From Plantago ovata (Eukaryota > Streptophyta > Magnoliopsida > Lamiales > Plantaginaceae), in assembly GCA_028274465.1 (NCBI GenBank), contig CM051456.1, positions 113,327,397-113,391,396 on the forward strand: DNA of 64,000 nt. The letters are read 5' to 3'. Positions 22,101-37,700 of the stretch are shown piece after piece. A model generated the notes under the pieces. The model did not search any database and was not told where the DNA came from. It saw nothing but the letters and a program-made list of their open reading frames with translations. The translations under genes and the position numbers were made by a program. Position 1 is the stretch's first letter; each line of letters starts with the position of its first letter.

Positions 22101-25100
22101 ATCTGAAAGAATGCATGAAAGGTTAAATCAGTCTGTTCTTAACTGAAAACCTATATTCTATATCAGAGATCATTGAGCTTGCTAGGCCATTGCAAAATGA
22201 TAAATCAAAGTCTTAGATACGTCAGAATGGAACAAGCATATTACATATGTCACGATATACAAAAAAAAGTACCTCAAGTTCACTGGCCAGATTAGTGTGT
22301 TTACTTCTAAGAGTCTCCATTATGTCTTTTGCAGCATCAAATGCACTTGCAGCAGATACTACCAATCCCATGGCACTGTTACGCCTCATTGCATTTTGAG
22401 GTCCTTCGTTACTAGATGAACTTTGATGCAGAGCTTGTTCATTCCCAGAAGGCATGTTGCTTTCAGCCGCAGTTCCCCTTTCAGATTCCTGCATCTGAGC
22501 ACCACCACCATCATGTGATCCCATACTTGCAGCAGATTGTGATCCTTGATGAAGCGGATTATCAGAGCCCAAAGTGCTCCCACCCTGGACAGGCCCTCTT
22601 ACACTTCCATCCGGCATGCCCATGGATCCACTTCCACCAACAGCAGTGGCGGAATTTTGCTGCATTCTTTGCTGTGCCATTGCCATTCTACCATACTCTG
22701 ATTTATTTGCAACATCACGGCGTTCAAGAAGGTATGTGCGAAGCCAGTAATACAATGCCTGTATTTTAAATGAATATTGTATCAGCATGTAACATTACCA
22801 CTGCATTTGGATCACTAGAGACTTTGTTTTTAACTTTTTGGTGTTTGACTGGAAATTATTCAGAAAATAAGTTGAATTTGTATTTGGTGCTTAAGGTTCG
22901 ATTTATGTGCTTAACAGAGAAAGGGAAAAAGTTACTAATAGATGCATGTCTGTAATGGGGTCTAGCAAGGGTGAGGCAAAAAGGTTTTAAATACTCATCC
23001 CATGTACTTGACATTCACCTGAGGATACACGGCAGCAATTTTAAGCAATACTAGCTTGCAATGTGGAGCTTCAGCCCTCTGAAGCGATAACAAAAGCTGT
23101 GGAATCCAAGAAAGCCACACCCAGTTAGGAATCTGGTCCAAGATCTTATCAAATGCCCTCCCAACGGCTTCACTAGGAGTGTCAAAGCTAAGAAGATATA
23201 AAACACGGGCCAGGTGACTCCTAGAATTTGATACACCAAATTTGATACCCTGAAGGAAGCAGCTCACAGCATATTCAAGCCAAATCTCTTCTTGGGTCTC
23301 CCTATAGGCCTGTGAACACAGAGAAGAATAAGCATTTAAGCTTGAAAAGTAACATTGCCGGAAAAATTAATCTGCATACCATATCACAGTAATTTCCCCA
23401 ACTAATCCATCCTTTGGGCAAGTTCTTGTAGAGGCTGATAGCATTTGAGTATGCGACATTGGCACCTTCACAGTCACTAAGCTTCAGTAGAAAATCACCT
23501 TTAAGGCGAAAGATCTCAGCCTTGTTTTTTACAGCAAAGTATTCCAAGTTAGTATTGTTGATCAAATTTAGACCACTAGTTAGCTCCCCCTTCATCTCCA
23601 AGAATGCTTTTGCCTGTTCTCTTATTTTTATGAATGCCTCCTGCAGAGCATTAACATTGATTTTCTTTGTTAAGGAAAATAAAAAGAAAACAGTAAAGCC
23701 ACAAAATTATTGATATAGTATCAACTTAACCTCCACTTCCATGCTACCAAAAAGGAGAAACAGAAAACCAAAAGGTTGATTTTAAGAACCAAGAGCAAAC
23801 ATGGAAAATCTTAACTACGACAAGGATGAACAAGTATACTTCACCTGAACTTCCATTGTAGAGTGGCCATACATCTTCTCTAATATGTTAACGCAAACAT
23901 CAAATAACCCGTGCTTGCGGGAAATATGGGCAAGCTTATTGACATTCCATGCTTTATCTCGGAAACCTAGATGATGAAGTGACGAATTTGTATTGCCAAA
24001 ATCCTTAAACGCATCTATTACAGCATTATACATCTCGTTCCTCCACTGAAGCAAGTCATACCAAACAGACATATTGTCCCATTCATTAGGAGTTCTCAAT
24101 CTCCAAGTCTCAAGGATATCCTTGAGATCTGCGTAGGAACCCCCATGAACACCAACAACATTATTTCCAGAAAGTTTGTTACCATTTGCGATATCCAAAA
24201 TGATCCTAGACGATTCTTGGACTTCAACTAGTTGCTGAAACTGCTGAAGAAGAGGAATTCTGGCATGAATTGACATCTCAGGTAGTTGCCACCACTGCTC
24301 CAAAGCTAGATCAAAACCTTTTCCCACAATATTTTCGGCCTCTGGCACCCCAGTGGTATTCTTCTCATGAAGTGCAAAATATGCCTGGATAATACGAAGC
24401 TTTGGCGTTTCTTCTACTTGGGCTTTTGGGATTACTTGATCTTTTAGATATGTCCAATCTGGTTGCTTCCACAGACAATCCAGCAGTACATCATAGTTGT
24501 CAACAAGCTTGCCAAACTCAGAAAGTGCATCCCACTGGCTAAGTTGGGTTGCACAATGAATCCACTGCTCTTCCCAGAGACACATCTCAGCTTTTGGTAC
24601 AGTATTATTATAGGTTCCTTGTGTTGCCTTCACCATAGCTTGGTAGAAGAGGCCTTGAGCCCGTTGCCAATATCCATGCTGAACAAGTGAGAGACCAGAC
24701 CTGGTTTCTGCCGTAACTGACCGTTTCATCCATAAACCACATCTCATATCCTCCTCGTTTAGTAACCGATAAAGCTCAGCCAGAGACTCTATGCACTTCG
24801 TATCAGTCTGAAACAACAATACATGACTTTCCAGAAGTCCTAATGCAATGTGCCACGCATTATAAGTCTTTCCGATGTACTTGATTAACTCACTGGGCAT
24901 ACGTGGCTGTGGGTGACTTAATTGAAGCCCTTCCAGAAGAGCTTGTACAACATTAGGTCGGTGTGATTGCTGCTTCTTATGATAATCTTTTGATAAGAGA
25001 GCTATCATAGGCTTAGCTAATGCGACTTGCTCTTCCTTGTGTAAGGTTACCCAAACAATAGGAAATACCAATACCCACAAGTGATATGCAACACTTGCAT

Positions 25101-28100
25101 CTGTATGGGCGAGTTCCCTCAATGGGATAATAAGATCAGCAACCTACAACACAAATAAGACCACAAGGGTCTTCATTTTCCATACAACTAAAATAAAGGC
25201 TAATTAACACTTGGAAACAATGATGTCGTGAATTGAAAATAAGATATTATGGAAAACAAACATCTTTACGAGGCAGAGTATCGTTTGGAAATGAAGTGCA
25301 TCATCTGCTACCCACTACCCTGTTCTAGCATGCAATCTTCTATAATTGGGATGAAAGAACAGATGGCTTAATCAGGGGAAACAGAAGTAATCACAAGCAA
25401 AAATATACCTGAAGCTTGCTCATCTCATTAAGGAAACAAGAATGCTTCATCACAAGGCTGTCGAGACTAATTGGAGCTTCCTCTGACCCTTCAGGAATAT
25501 CAATAGCCATTGGCTGCAAACCAGTAGAATCAGGAACTGAGCCAGGTATCGGGACGGGAGGGATCCTCGCAGAGTTTGGAGCCAGTGTAATAGGTTTGTC
25601 CTCGACTAATATAGCCAAAAGAAGGTCAAGCCCTTGCTTAAGCCAGAAGACATCACTTAATGCCTCCCAATCCTGAATTTGAATGATGTACTGCAGCCTC
25701 GTAAACAATGTTTTACCGAGTGACTCGTGATAAAGAGCAAAAAATTTCTTCCTCATTTCAGGATCTCTTGCCCGTAAACCAAGTAAAAACTGTCGCTCTA
25801 CTTTCTGGAACACTTCTTGACGTAAAGCAGGAGGAAATCTGTAAACCAAATAGGTAAATACATTACGATGTGTTTGTTAGGGCATTTACAGAAAGGTATA
25901 TGTATACTGTAGCTTAACATACTTGTTTAAATCAGCGCAAAGCCCATAGAGAAGCTCAAGATACTTTTGGTCCCATTCTTCTGCAGTGCCAGGAGAAAAA
26001 TTTTGCTTGTCGACTTGTGAAAGCTTCTGCAGCAATGATACAACTTCCTTCGGGGTAATAAATGTACTAGAAGCAACAGGTGTTCCAGGTTTACTAAAAT
26101 CATCTTCAATCCAACCCTTGATGACATCAAGAATGCAGAGAAGCACGGAAGAATCGGTGCCCTTTTCTGATAGCAAAGAGTTCAGAATTTGCATGACTGA
26201 TTTTTTGCAGTCAGATATAATCATGACTCTTTCACTTATTAGTCTCAAAACAGACTTTACGTTTGTAATAACAACTCCTACATCGGCACCTTGACGAGAG
26301 GAAGTGACAGCAGAATCTGGGTCTGCTCTCTGAACCTGGGTGTGTGAATTTGAGGTGTTGATCAGCAGAAGAGAATGTGAGTGTGCATGCAGTACGACTA
26401 AAAACATCATTATGGATCTTCAGAATCATAACAATATAAATATAATTACTAATGTATTAGAAGGAACAACATGCACTTGGTATTCAGCAAATTGCTTGAA
26501 TATAAGATGATCAAGAATTGGCTCAAACAAAGTTAAACCTGCCAAGTAAACAGAAATAATATCTGAAGGAACAGAAACATACCTGTCTTGTACCAGAACC
26601 ACTAGAAAATCCCATATCCCGTGCAAGACGTTGAAGGACACGAACCAAATTGAAAGGATCAACAAGGTTTTTATGCACATCTGCCATGGTTTTGATGACA
26701 TAAAGAACAAAGCTAATCATGCTAGCAGAATTATCTTCTGCTGAAGTCTGAGGACCAGCAACTGCCGCAAGGTGCTTTTGCACAAGCTCCTCCACTTTTT
26801 GATAAAGCATCTTCACATCTTGAGGTGTGCTGACTGCTTCAGGAGGAAATGCAGCAGAAACCATCTTCAACAGGGAGCACAAAGAATTTCCAGCATCCAG
26901 CATTTTGAACTTAAAACACGGTTCCAAAATCTACGAGAAGTATATGAAATGTCAGTATCACTGCATGAGTTCACTTTCATATGTAGAAAGTTAAGCGGCA
27001 AAAGCCATGAACTGCAAAGGCACATACTTGGGAAATTTGATTGATGTTGTTTCGCACAAACAGATGAGGTTGCTTCTCGAGAACCTTGTTCATTACGTCC
27101 AGACCCTGGGCTAGGGCAGTAGAAGGATCCTTTGATTGAGATGATGGAGTACTGTTGAGTAGCTTCTCTAAATAATTGAATTTGACATTAGCATTGGGCC
27201 AAACTTCCAAAGCCTGAGAGAGAAGCTCTAGAGCTTGTTTGTACATAAGACTTGCCTCCTTGTCTTTTGGTTCTATTACTAGTGCTACCTGCACAAAAAA
27301 AAAAAAAAAAAATTGAAGCAATCGTGACACACTCATGAGAAAAAATCTCATTGCCAAATGGAGAACAAGACAATGAGGTTCCAAATGGAAACATACAAAG
27401 CAGAATACATTTGCTTTCAGTCTTATGATTTCAATTTAAGATTTTAAATGAATGCATAAACATGTTACAAGCCTTAAAAACTACTTAATTGACAAACAAA
27501 AAAAGCATGTAGATTCTTCAATGAAAAGCAGAGGATAATAACAGCTCAGCATATTAACACCAAAAGGGAGCATAAAACAATGGGAGTCATGCCAAAATGT
27601 CATTCAAAATCAGGAATATGGATAACACAGTTGAGTTAAGTAAAGACTCTAGAACTGAACAGATTTGAAATTTTATATCATGGATAACTGCCTCTGTTCT
27701 GTTCACCACTAAGCGATCAAAAAAATTTAATAAAAGAAAAACTGCTTTGAATGCTTCCCACATCCTATCACTCAGAAGTCCTTAACCCCAAACTATAAAT
27801 CCATGTGAAAGAAACTAATGGAAAACAGGAAATAGAAAAGGGAACAAACTCGGTCTACACAACTGTCCATAAGTAAACTTTTCCAAACAACAGATAGCAT
27901 TAAAGAGGAAATCAAAGACAAGTGGATTCCAGAGTCCAGAATAACTAGACATATATCATTGATATTCTAGAAGAGTTAAATGCTGCAGTTATTACTAATA
28001 ACACTGAAGTGTGCCAACATTGCATATTGAATAAGATGAGGCATACCCTGATGAGAAAATTGATAATCATCTCTTCCATTGCTGCATTAGGCTTGAACTC

Positions 28101-28741
28101 TTCATCAGGTTGCCCAGATGATCCAGGAGTGCCAATATTGGGGATCGAAGATGCACCACCAGGTGACATGACACAGAGAGATTGCAGACCTGGTTCGACC
28201 TTTATTCTCTTAGTTGAATCTTCCGAATATGTAGAACCATCGCCAGAAAGCTTGGGATCCCCTCCAGCAGGTGCATGATTCAGCCCATCAGTAACCTGAC
28301 CATTGCCCTCGCCATTCACACCTTTCTTCGGGTCACCCTGTCTTTGTTTCTCCCAATTGACGACTAATCCAGCAAGTTCAATTGCAAGGCGCCTATTCTC
28401 TGCAGTGGTATTATAAGGAAGCCCTAGGCGACTAAGAGAATTCACCATCTGAGGGACAAATTGTCCTCTACAGCTGTAAAATATATCTGAGTGGCGGACG
28501 ATGAGCTGGAATATGTGAATGAGATTAGGAACCGAGTGACCTTCCTCGACCAAAATTTTCTTAGTGTAACGTATCCAAATAGGCATACGTGAATCACCAA
28601 GGGGCAATCTTTTTGGAAGGGCAGGCATAAGTATGTCAAGGGCTTGTTTGACCAACATCTTATTCTCTGGCTGGCAAGTCCTCAAAAGAGCAACAAAAAC
28701 CTGCATCAACAAGCTATTTGTTTTAATGTGTATTGACAAGA

Positions 28742-28772
<31 letters not shown>

Positions 28773-31700
28773 CTACTGCCGCAGAGTAGCTACAAGAAAT
28801 AGCCTGCAAAAATCAGATTTTCTAAAAACCTCATCCCGTGTAAGTTGGGATATCACTCACTTATGCATGCAGGTACATTCTGTTTTCAAATCTAAAGTTT
28901 GCTTCGACAAGTATAATAACTTAATAAGTATGAGACAATGAAGCTAGTGAACAAACAAACAGGAATATGAGATTACCAGGGAGAAAATTTTCGGAAACCA
29001 ACCAAGTTCAGAACATCAAAAATGTAAAGTATGTAACTAAAGAAAACATGGAAGCATATACTATCTCCGTCAGGGAGAAAGATGACCGTCCCTTTTTAGG
29101 CCATGCCAGAAGGTACTTCCCATTCTGAATTAGCAAAAATTAAATCATTCTTCACTCATTTGCTTACGTACTCACTAATGATATCTCATACTTTAACACC
29201 TACACAATTTTTTTATTCATTTTTCCTGTTATTTAATCACTCTTCCTAATCCAAGAGTCCGAAAGAAGTGACAACTTTCTCCTAGGACAAGGGAGTATCT
29301 AATGTATCAGCTTCAAATTCATGAAATCTCTATCTCAAACTCAAACTGCATAACAGAACATGGATTAGAAGGTAACAGGGCTACAGGAGTATGGAAAAGA
29401 GTGATAGATTTAATAAAGCACCTGTAATATAATTTTTTCAGGAGCTTGATATGCTTCCAGAAAGTGGCATACGTTGACAAATGCCCACTGCTTGCTAGCA
29501 CTATCCTCACGCTTAAGATGATTCCAACCAAATTTGATGAGCTCCTTCCGATGCTGAACAAGGTTAGTTTGAAGATACTTGAGAAGAAGAGTTGCAAGCT
29601 GAAGAAGCTCAATTCTCAAGGGCTCGTCATATTCAGCAGATATCTAGGAAATCATAAGAAAAACTTCAATGAACTATGTTATAGGCAAGTGGAATTATAC
29701 ATCTAACAATGCAATGTACAAGTACAACCGCAACCATCTTACACCAGGGGAAATGTGAACAAGTGATAGCTCAAAATCTCAAAAGTTACCAAAATTTGAA
29801 CACAAAAATGAAAATTGTTTACCTCTTCCGGAGGATCAAGCAATTTGTCAACGATGGTCTTGATAATAGGTCCATCAACAACATCCCATGTTTTGCCAAT
29901 CTGGAAAGCATGTGCTAACAATGGAAGAATGAGCATTTGCATCACAATTACAATATGCTCGTGGCCTAATTCTTTTGACTGGAAAAGATTGAGAAAATGA
30001 AGTAGCAATGTTTTCTTCAACTCAGGTGTATAGCCCTCGGCAACCTGTTCAACAAGATGGTACTTGGTTAATTAGAGATAAAGAATTTTAAGCAAAATAG
30101 ATTGGAGACTATTAGATAGCAGTCAAAACCATATAATGCCACATACCTCAATGATATAATACTCCTTTAAGAAGGTAAAATCTATACGGGTCTGAGTCAG
30201 AAAGATGGAGAGAATATCAAATAACACATTAACCTCCATTTTGTCATGTCGCAAGTAGTTCAAGAAACATTTTACAAGCCACTTGCTTTCTTTCACCTGC
30301 AAATGTAGTCATACTTCAAATGCTTAGCCGAATAACACAGAAATAACTCATAAAGATCAGATTACTTCTGCACTATTAACTGAACTTCCCCATGCCAAAA
30401 TGATGCTCATTTATTTTTACCTCAAACAACATTAACATATCAAATACAACAAAGATAGAATAAAATATAGAGTAAGGGGTTACACAAATAATGACCTTTC
30501 TAGTTCCAGATTTGAGCATAAATGAAATTGTTATGAAGATTGAAGATGCTTTTTCCAAAATGACAAAATGCTCAAGTCTCTTAAGAATACATATGCTTCA
30601 AAAAGATGGAACCAAGGAACAGTTAGTACAATCATAAGTTGTTGTAAAATAGAATCACAGATGTTACTCCCTCTGTTTTTTAATACATGTAAGTTTTGGC
30701 AAAGGCCAACTTTTGCAAAATATTTGAAGTTTTAGCTACTTTTACCTACAATTTTCCTTTCTTCTCTCAATAATTGACAGATGTTTCTATTTTGCAACCA
30801 ACTCTCAAAAATTAGTAGGGGTAGTAGTAATGGAAAAATAAAACACCTTCACATGTATTCAGGTAGCTATAACCTCAAATATTAACAAACAGAGGGAGTA
30901 CACCCTAGAACTTGCTCTTTATGGAATTTAGGATTATACTAGGGTAAAACAAGCATGATTCAAGGAAAGCCAGATTTTAACAACGAATATCTAGATGCAA
31001 GTAAACAGTATAGAGATAAGTTATTCACATATAATAATTAGGATACGCTTCTCGCAGCAATGTAAAAAAGTACGATGTGCTGCATTAGATGCCATTTTAC
31101 TTACTTGCATCAAATTCAATTCCTGCTCATTCTGCAAACGGGAAAACCTAGATGGAGACTTCCACAAGAGAACCAATGTATCGAAGACTAGGCGATTGCT
31201 CTGTAACCATGTAGGCATCAATTTAACAAGAGTTTTTACTAGAGCAAGACCCTGAAAATAAGCATCTGATGTTGCACTAGAAGTAGTAACTAGTGCATGA
31301 GAATCTTCAGATTTAGGAGTAACGAGGCTTTCATCAACCATTACTGAACTAGTAGGATTGGTAGATCCTTGAGCTGCCTCACGTTTTTGTGAAAATTCAG
31401 GAAATGCACTAGCAATTATCTTTTCAGGTGACTTTGCGAGTTCCTCTCTCAAAGGTTGGCCAGCATCAGATCGTATTATATACATAAACCTGGATACTCA
31501 AAATAGAATACTATCAAGGAAACAATAAACTTTGACCTAAGAATTAAAGATGGATCTTATCTACCAATACCTCCTGAAGTACTTGGGTTGGCATAATCGT
31601 GCAAGAAAATAATCAACAGCAGCTGTGGGATAGCGATTAAGAAACTTTGTAAGTGGCAGCCTATATGGACTGTTGATCTCACTATAAAATTGTCCAGGTG

Positions 31701-34700
31701 GCAGGGCAGCTTCCAAGTCAATAGTCAAAGTTACAAGTTCATCAAGAAACTTCCCAGCAGCAGATGGTAGCAAGTGAAAGAGCTCGATAATAGCTGCAAA
31801 ACAATGCAAGTGCAATGAATAGGAGCCATGAAAAATATTCCGGTTACCAGTAAAGAATACAAGTACTATAGTGAGTAATGTCAATTTATCACCACTAACC
31901 AGCAGCTATTTTAGGTTCCTCGCCAGCCTTCCATGACTTCTGACAAGCAGCAAGTTTCTCGGGTTCCAACCATTTTTTGAGATGTTCCAACAACTTACCA
32001 CCTAAGGTAACATTGAACCAATTCGATAGAAGCTCAAGCAGCCTTGCAAGGCCCTGCAAAAGAGGCATGCTGAGATTTTTGGTATGAGCTAAATTAACTA
32101 ATATCGGCCTCAAGCTGCTTTGCAGAAGTTCCTTAGGCATTCGCTGCTGCAGTATGACCTAAAAGGTAAGGGAGCCAACAGGGACAGATTAGTTAAAAAG
32201 ACATTTGAATTCTAGCTTAAGCTGGTAATTGTCATAAATTCATAATAGAGTTAAATTCAACCTGACGCAGTCCTTCCTTGGCAACAGCAACAATTTCAGG
32301 ATTCTTGCTTGTCAGCGACTTAAAGAACATGGAGATAACTTTTGCTCGCAAGTCTGTGTGATTCTGAGTTTTAAAATCTGCCCACGCCATGGCAGTGCAT
32401 AATAGTTCAATGCAAGCAGTTCGGAGTTTATGCAAAGAAGTTGCTACTTTTGGATTAACAATTTTCACAGCCCACATAGCTTCATCAGCCTCAGCAATTT
32501 GTAAAGCTTCTTGCAAAAAGTTAATGAGCTCTGATGTTAACTTAAGAAGTGGGGGCCTCAAAGCAAGGCAAAAATTCAGAGCAGTTACTGTGCCAACCTG
32601 CAAATAAAATAAATTAACTTAGCTACACAAGCAGAAATACTATCATCAAGAATCTACTTCAACTTACTCTTCTCTCCAAAAAGGTGCAACACATATACTT
32701 CCACCGCGAATTTTTAATTAAAATATTTCCTTTTAGATGTTCCTTCTAAAACTACACAGCTGACACTCACCTTAAATAATTTTTATAAGAGCGAAATTTT
32801 ATAATTTTCTACTCTACTATTACCCCCACCCCCTCACTCACCTTTTCTATTTGTTCACTCTTTTATCCGACATATGAGTTATGCCTATATATCTATTCAT
32901 TATTTAACAAATACAGACACCCCACTTTTCTAGATCTCCAATCCCAGCACACAATTGGTAGTTACAAATGTGATGGAGGAACCGAGGAAGTATATATAAA
33001 CACACATGTTAAGGAAGAAAATAGAAGAAAAAGATCCACTTTTACCTGTTGATCAACAGTCTTAGACCGCAATGGACGCGTTATCAAAGGCTGTAGCAAA
33101 GGCTGATGTAAAGGTTCAAGTAACTCAGAGACTTCACTACCAGTCCTACTAGCCAAAAGTGCCAAAGAAGATTGCACGATCCTTCTTACGTTGACAGATG
33201 AACTTGCATTGAATAGTTCTGATGCCAAGTACTCCACAACACCTTGAAAGCTCTGTCTACGCACTTCCATATTTGCTTCATCAACATTATTTACGACACG
33301 TAGAACTTGTGTAAGCACCTGACTAGTCTCTTCCTGTTCTTTGGTAGCATATGTAGGAAGCCTCTTCAGAACAAACACGAGACCCCTAACAATACGCACT
33401 TGAAAAATACACAGGACTTCAACAGTGACCTTCCCAATTAAAGCACCAAGACCCATAACCCCACCCATCTGTGCTTGCCACGATCTTCCATAACAGCAAT
33501 GTAAAAGCCTTGGTAAAAGTTGCTCAAACACTGTAACCCGCACACTGGGAGGTGGTGAATAAACAGGGCTCATTGAAGGACTCGATACCATCATAGGAGT
33601 GCTAGGCCCTCCTCTGGTCATCATGTGGTCAGAATGTTTGGTTTTAGCAAGGAACAAAAGCGTCTCAGAAAATGTACTAAGCGCACTCAGTGCAGCTTTT
33701 GCATGCGCTCTATTTTCATCTGCCAATACTTCTACAAGAGCGTCCAGGAAGATTAAAGGATCCAACTCTTTCAGTGACATATTATGCCTCAACTTTGTAC
33801 CTGTACTTGAATTGGATGTATGCCCCGGACCACTATGTGATGTGGTTGCAACTGAAGACTGCGCAGCTCGACCATCTATGTGAAATATTATAGCAAAATG
33901 GCGACAAACATGGCCAATATATTCATCATTTGGTTCTTGTAACTCAGATTCCGCACTTGCAGCAATTATTGTCATCAGGAGAGTCTTGAAAACAGATTTT
34001 TCTGCCATCAATTGAGTCTTTGTCTTCACGCCCAAGTCACCCTGAACCAAAAGATAGTGAATCATTCACTATAAAAAGAAACCTTAATTCTGTACCAATT
34101 CTAGCCCATCTATAATGAAGACGTTGCAAATTTGCTCCCGTATTTCGATAACAAATACTTCACAAACAGTTACTAACAAAGAGAATTTTATTATCGTGAA
34201 AGCAACTTTACAAGGAAAAAGGTATTAAGAGAAAAGGACAAGATAAAGCTTCACATATAATTACTTGCAACACAGGCCCAAGTAAAATTAATAACAAAAT
34301 AGAAGAAATTTAAAAAGTACGACGGGAATGGCCCTCACATACTCTTGAAAACAGCCTGTGCACGGAAATATGTCAAGAAAATACAAAATGAATAACGATG
34401 AGCAGATGTCAAGTATATGTGGTTTTTATACAGATCATTTTACCTTCATATCAGATACATCCGACCTTCTCCAGGTCAGATCAGCTGAAGAACCAAGAGA
34501 AGCTAAAAGCTGCTTAGATGTTGTTCCATCATCATTGACAAGACCAGGTAGATTTAGCTGAGATGACAAGCATACACGAAGAAATTTAAGTGCTTGCTTT
34601 CGATAGAAATCATCCACACGGATATTCTTTTGCATGATAGCAGCCACAGCTAGATTAATACAGCGGTCCAGTGGTACCAAAAACGGGGTAGAAGGTTCAA

Positions 34701-37700
34701 ATGTTAGAATTAACCGAAGCCCGTGCTCTGGGTTTTCCTTGCATTCAAGTGCAAGGGGTTCTTTGAGAAAACGTCTGTTGCGTCCACCTAGCTTACCAAG
34801 AAGTTGCAAAGACTTTCCGCCCCAAGGATATGGAGCAGGTCTTAAATGAGACCATAATGCTAAAATTACCTCAGAGATGACACTTGCCATACTTGGTTCA
34901 AGGAAATCTGGGTTTAAGCTATCAATCCAAAATTCAAGTGTTCTTAAACCAAGACTAATGAGATCCTCACTTCCCTTGAGACACATAACAAGAGGTCTCA
35001 TTAGACGAGGAAGATGAGGTAGAAGTGAGCTTAACCTGGCAGGCAGATTTAAACAAAGCTCTAACAGAAGTTCCCCCATATCTTCACCAGTAGGCCCATC
35101 AAGCATAGCCAACAGCATGTTTAAGCAAGGAAACAGCGTGCCCATCAAGTCACGTAGCACAATTTCAAATTTTCCACCAGCAAGTGCACGAAACATTGTA
35201 CGAAGAAGTTGCAAATAACCAATTGGTCTCTCAACCTCAGAAGAATTTTGCATGCAAGTTTCCATGATAACAAGAACATGAGGCTGAAGAATACGTTCGG
35301 ACTCGGAAGGAGCCTTTGCAACAGCATTAAATAATAGGCGAAAGAGATGCAAAACAAGGACAGCAGCAGGAGAATCAGGATGCTTTAGAACATCAAGCTT
35401 GCTGCTAACAAGAAAATTAATTAAGACATCGGCGAAGGGACGAAAAACTTTAGAGCTTTGGAGGAGAGTCGAGAATATGCTAACAAGCTGACTGTTAGAG
35501 ATCATGCTCTCAAAAAGTTCGGGCATGCACAAGGAGAACATGTCCATTAGATCCCGCGCTTCCATGATGGCCAAAATATTGGAGAAGAGAATGACCATTT
35601 CTCTCTCTTCCTCTTTCTCCTTGAAAAGCGCTAAGCAATGCACACCACTCCTCAAAACGCCAGAGGCTTTGCAGACCTATCAAAACTCATGGTAAGAACA
35701 TGACCAACGTGCGTAAATGAAAATATAGTAATCGACAATACCTCATCTTCTCTCATCCCTTTAAATGGTTGTGCTATTGAAGAACCTGAAGGCGCTGATG
35801 CAGCCACCTGCTGAGGGTTTCCATGAGTGGAAGGTGAGACCTAAACACCCTTAAAATATCAGCATGGCATAAGGATATCAGAAACGAGAAAAAAAAAAAA
35901 AAAAAACTAGCTCTACAAGACCACACAGACCTGGGAACGCGGTATATGCGCATGAGTGATGCTCCAGATGATCGTCTTCATTCCTGCCAGGAGAATAAAA
36001 ATAGAAGAATATGATTTTAAAGAAGATTAATTGGCAGAAGTTGATATAATAAGGTAATTCTCATAATAAATTATTGTTGACAGTATTATCAGGAAAGAGA
36101 CTATTACCCATAACTAATGTCTTTATCAGATGCTTATAATCATTGACTTCTTTAGAATGCTCAAGAGTGACCGGCACATTGAGGACTGCCTGCTCAATGA
36201 AGTCCATGGTTAGCAATCAGTTTCAAACAAACTAAAAATAAATAAAAAATTAAAAAGCTAAAAAAAAAAAATCAAGTACATCCAATATAAGAACAACTCT
36301 ATATTTTCATTGTTTTTTAATAGGTTTATTGCATGCCGGCGGTACCAGGATGAAGATCAAAACTGCAGAAACTACTAGACGGCAACAGTTCAATTTTAGT
36401 TCCCACTTAACATCTACACTCCACTACTCTATCCATCCATATTCAACTTCCTGGTGTGCATTTTGGTTAATTCAAAAAACTAATTGCCAATAGAAACATA
36501 TGAAATGTTTTACACCAACCAATTAGAATTGTCATTAGTCATTACTATATTCCTCATCATCAAAAAAATTCAAGGCTTTTATCTATTTTTAACCATTTAC
36601 AAAAACAAAAAAAAACTGTGGATAGTGAACAGGAAGTTGAAGCTGGGATAGAGGGAGTACTACTCACTGGCATGATTATAGATATAGAACCAAAAGTTAA
36701 AATAACAAAATTAATGCTTTTAGGTTTTAAACAAAAATCACAATCTAACTTGGCCTCAGATTTTTCACTTAAGTAAACTGCATTCTGAGCACATACTTGT
36801 CATTATTCAGATTGAAGATGTTATTCAAGCATGTAGGAGGAAACTAAAAAAGATAAAGAATGTCTTGCTTTGGAACTTCATTCCTAGCTGCATAATCTAA
36901 TGTTTGTCGAGGGAGGGGCAACATATGTGCTTTGAGAATATTTCCTGTCTGGAGAAGAATTTCAAGGGTTTGATGTTTCAACTTCAATGTTGATTTTTCT
37001 TTATGTTGGATTAAAAGATCGAGGACTCCTTTATTGAGTGCTGCTTATTGTTTCTAATTTTCCTTCCTTTAGTAAGGGTAAATGAGTCAGGTCTATCATT
37101 CTTATATATTTATTAATGTTGGCTGATTACCGTGCAAGAAAGAAAAAGGTCTAGCCTCACAGAATAGAGTAAGCAATGGCAGATTATACTACACATAAGC
37201 CAAATGAAAAGTATGGTACATCTCCAATACGCAAAATAACTTGAGAAAACTACTGGTCAGTCAAATACAAACAAGTACCTTTCAATATTTAAATATTTTA
37301 AATATTCCTGGTTTGGCAGATGATTGACCAGTGATAACCAATAACTATTGTAATGCAAACTGAATTTACTGCTACATCTCTACTATGAATTTACTGACAG
37401 TAGAAATTTACTAAAAGGAGGCTATATTGTATTTGTCATGCAGTCGTCATCAACAGTGTACACAACAGCAATTTCCAATGGAAGACAGTTGTTTGCCAAG
37501 TCACAAATCTAAACATGCACGATTGTCTTTTTCAACTGAGGAATCATAGATATATTTGAACTGCTAAATGTAAATACAGTCAACTTGATTAGATTGGTTA
37601 CTGGGTTCGGGTGTACGCATTTGATTAGCTTTTGCATGCTCGGAAGGTACAAATCAAATTGGTTTTCAGTTTTGAGTTTGGATGCTCCATTGATGTCTAT

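Noticed and set aside
22416-22769. Plus-strand His-rich reading frame inside TRA1
   Set aside because: Antisense of the Gln/Ser-rich TRA1 exon at 22273-22758.
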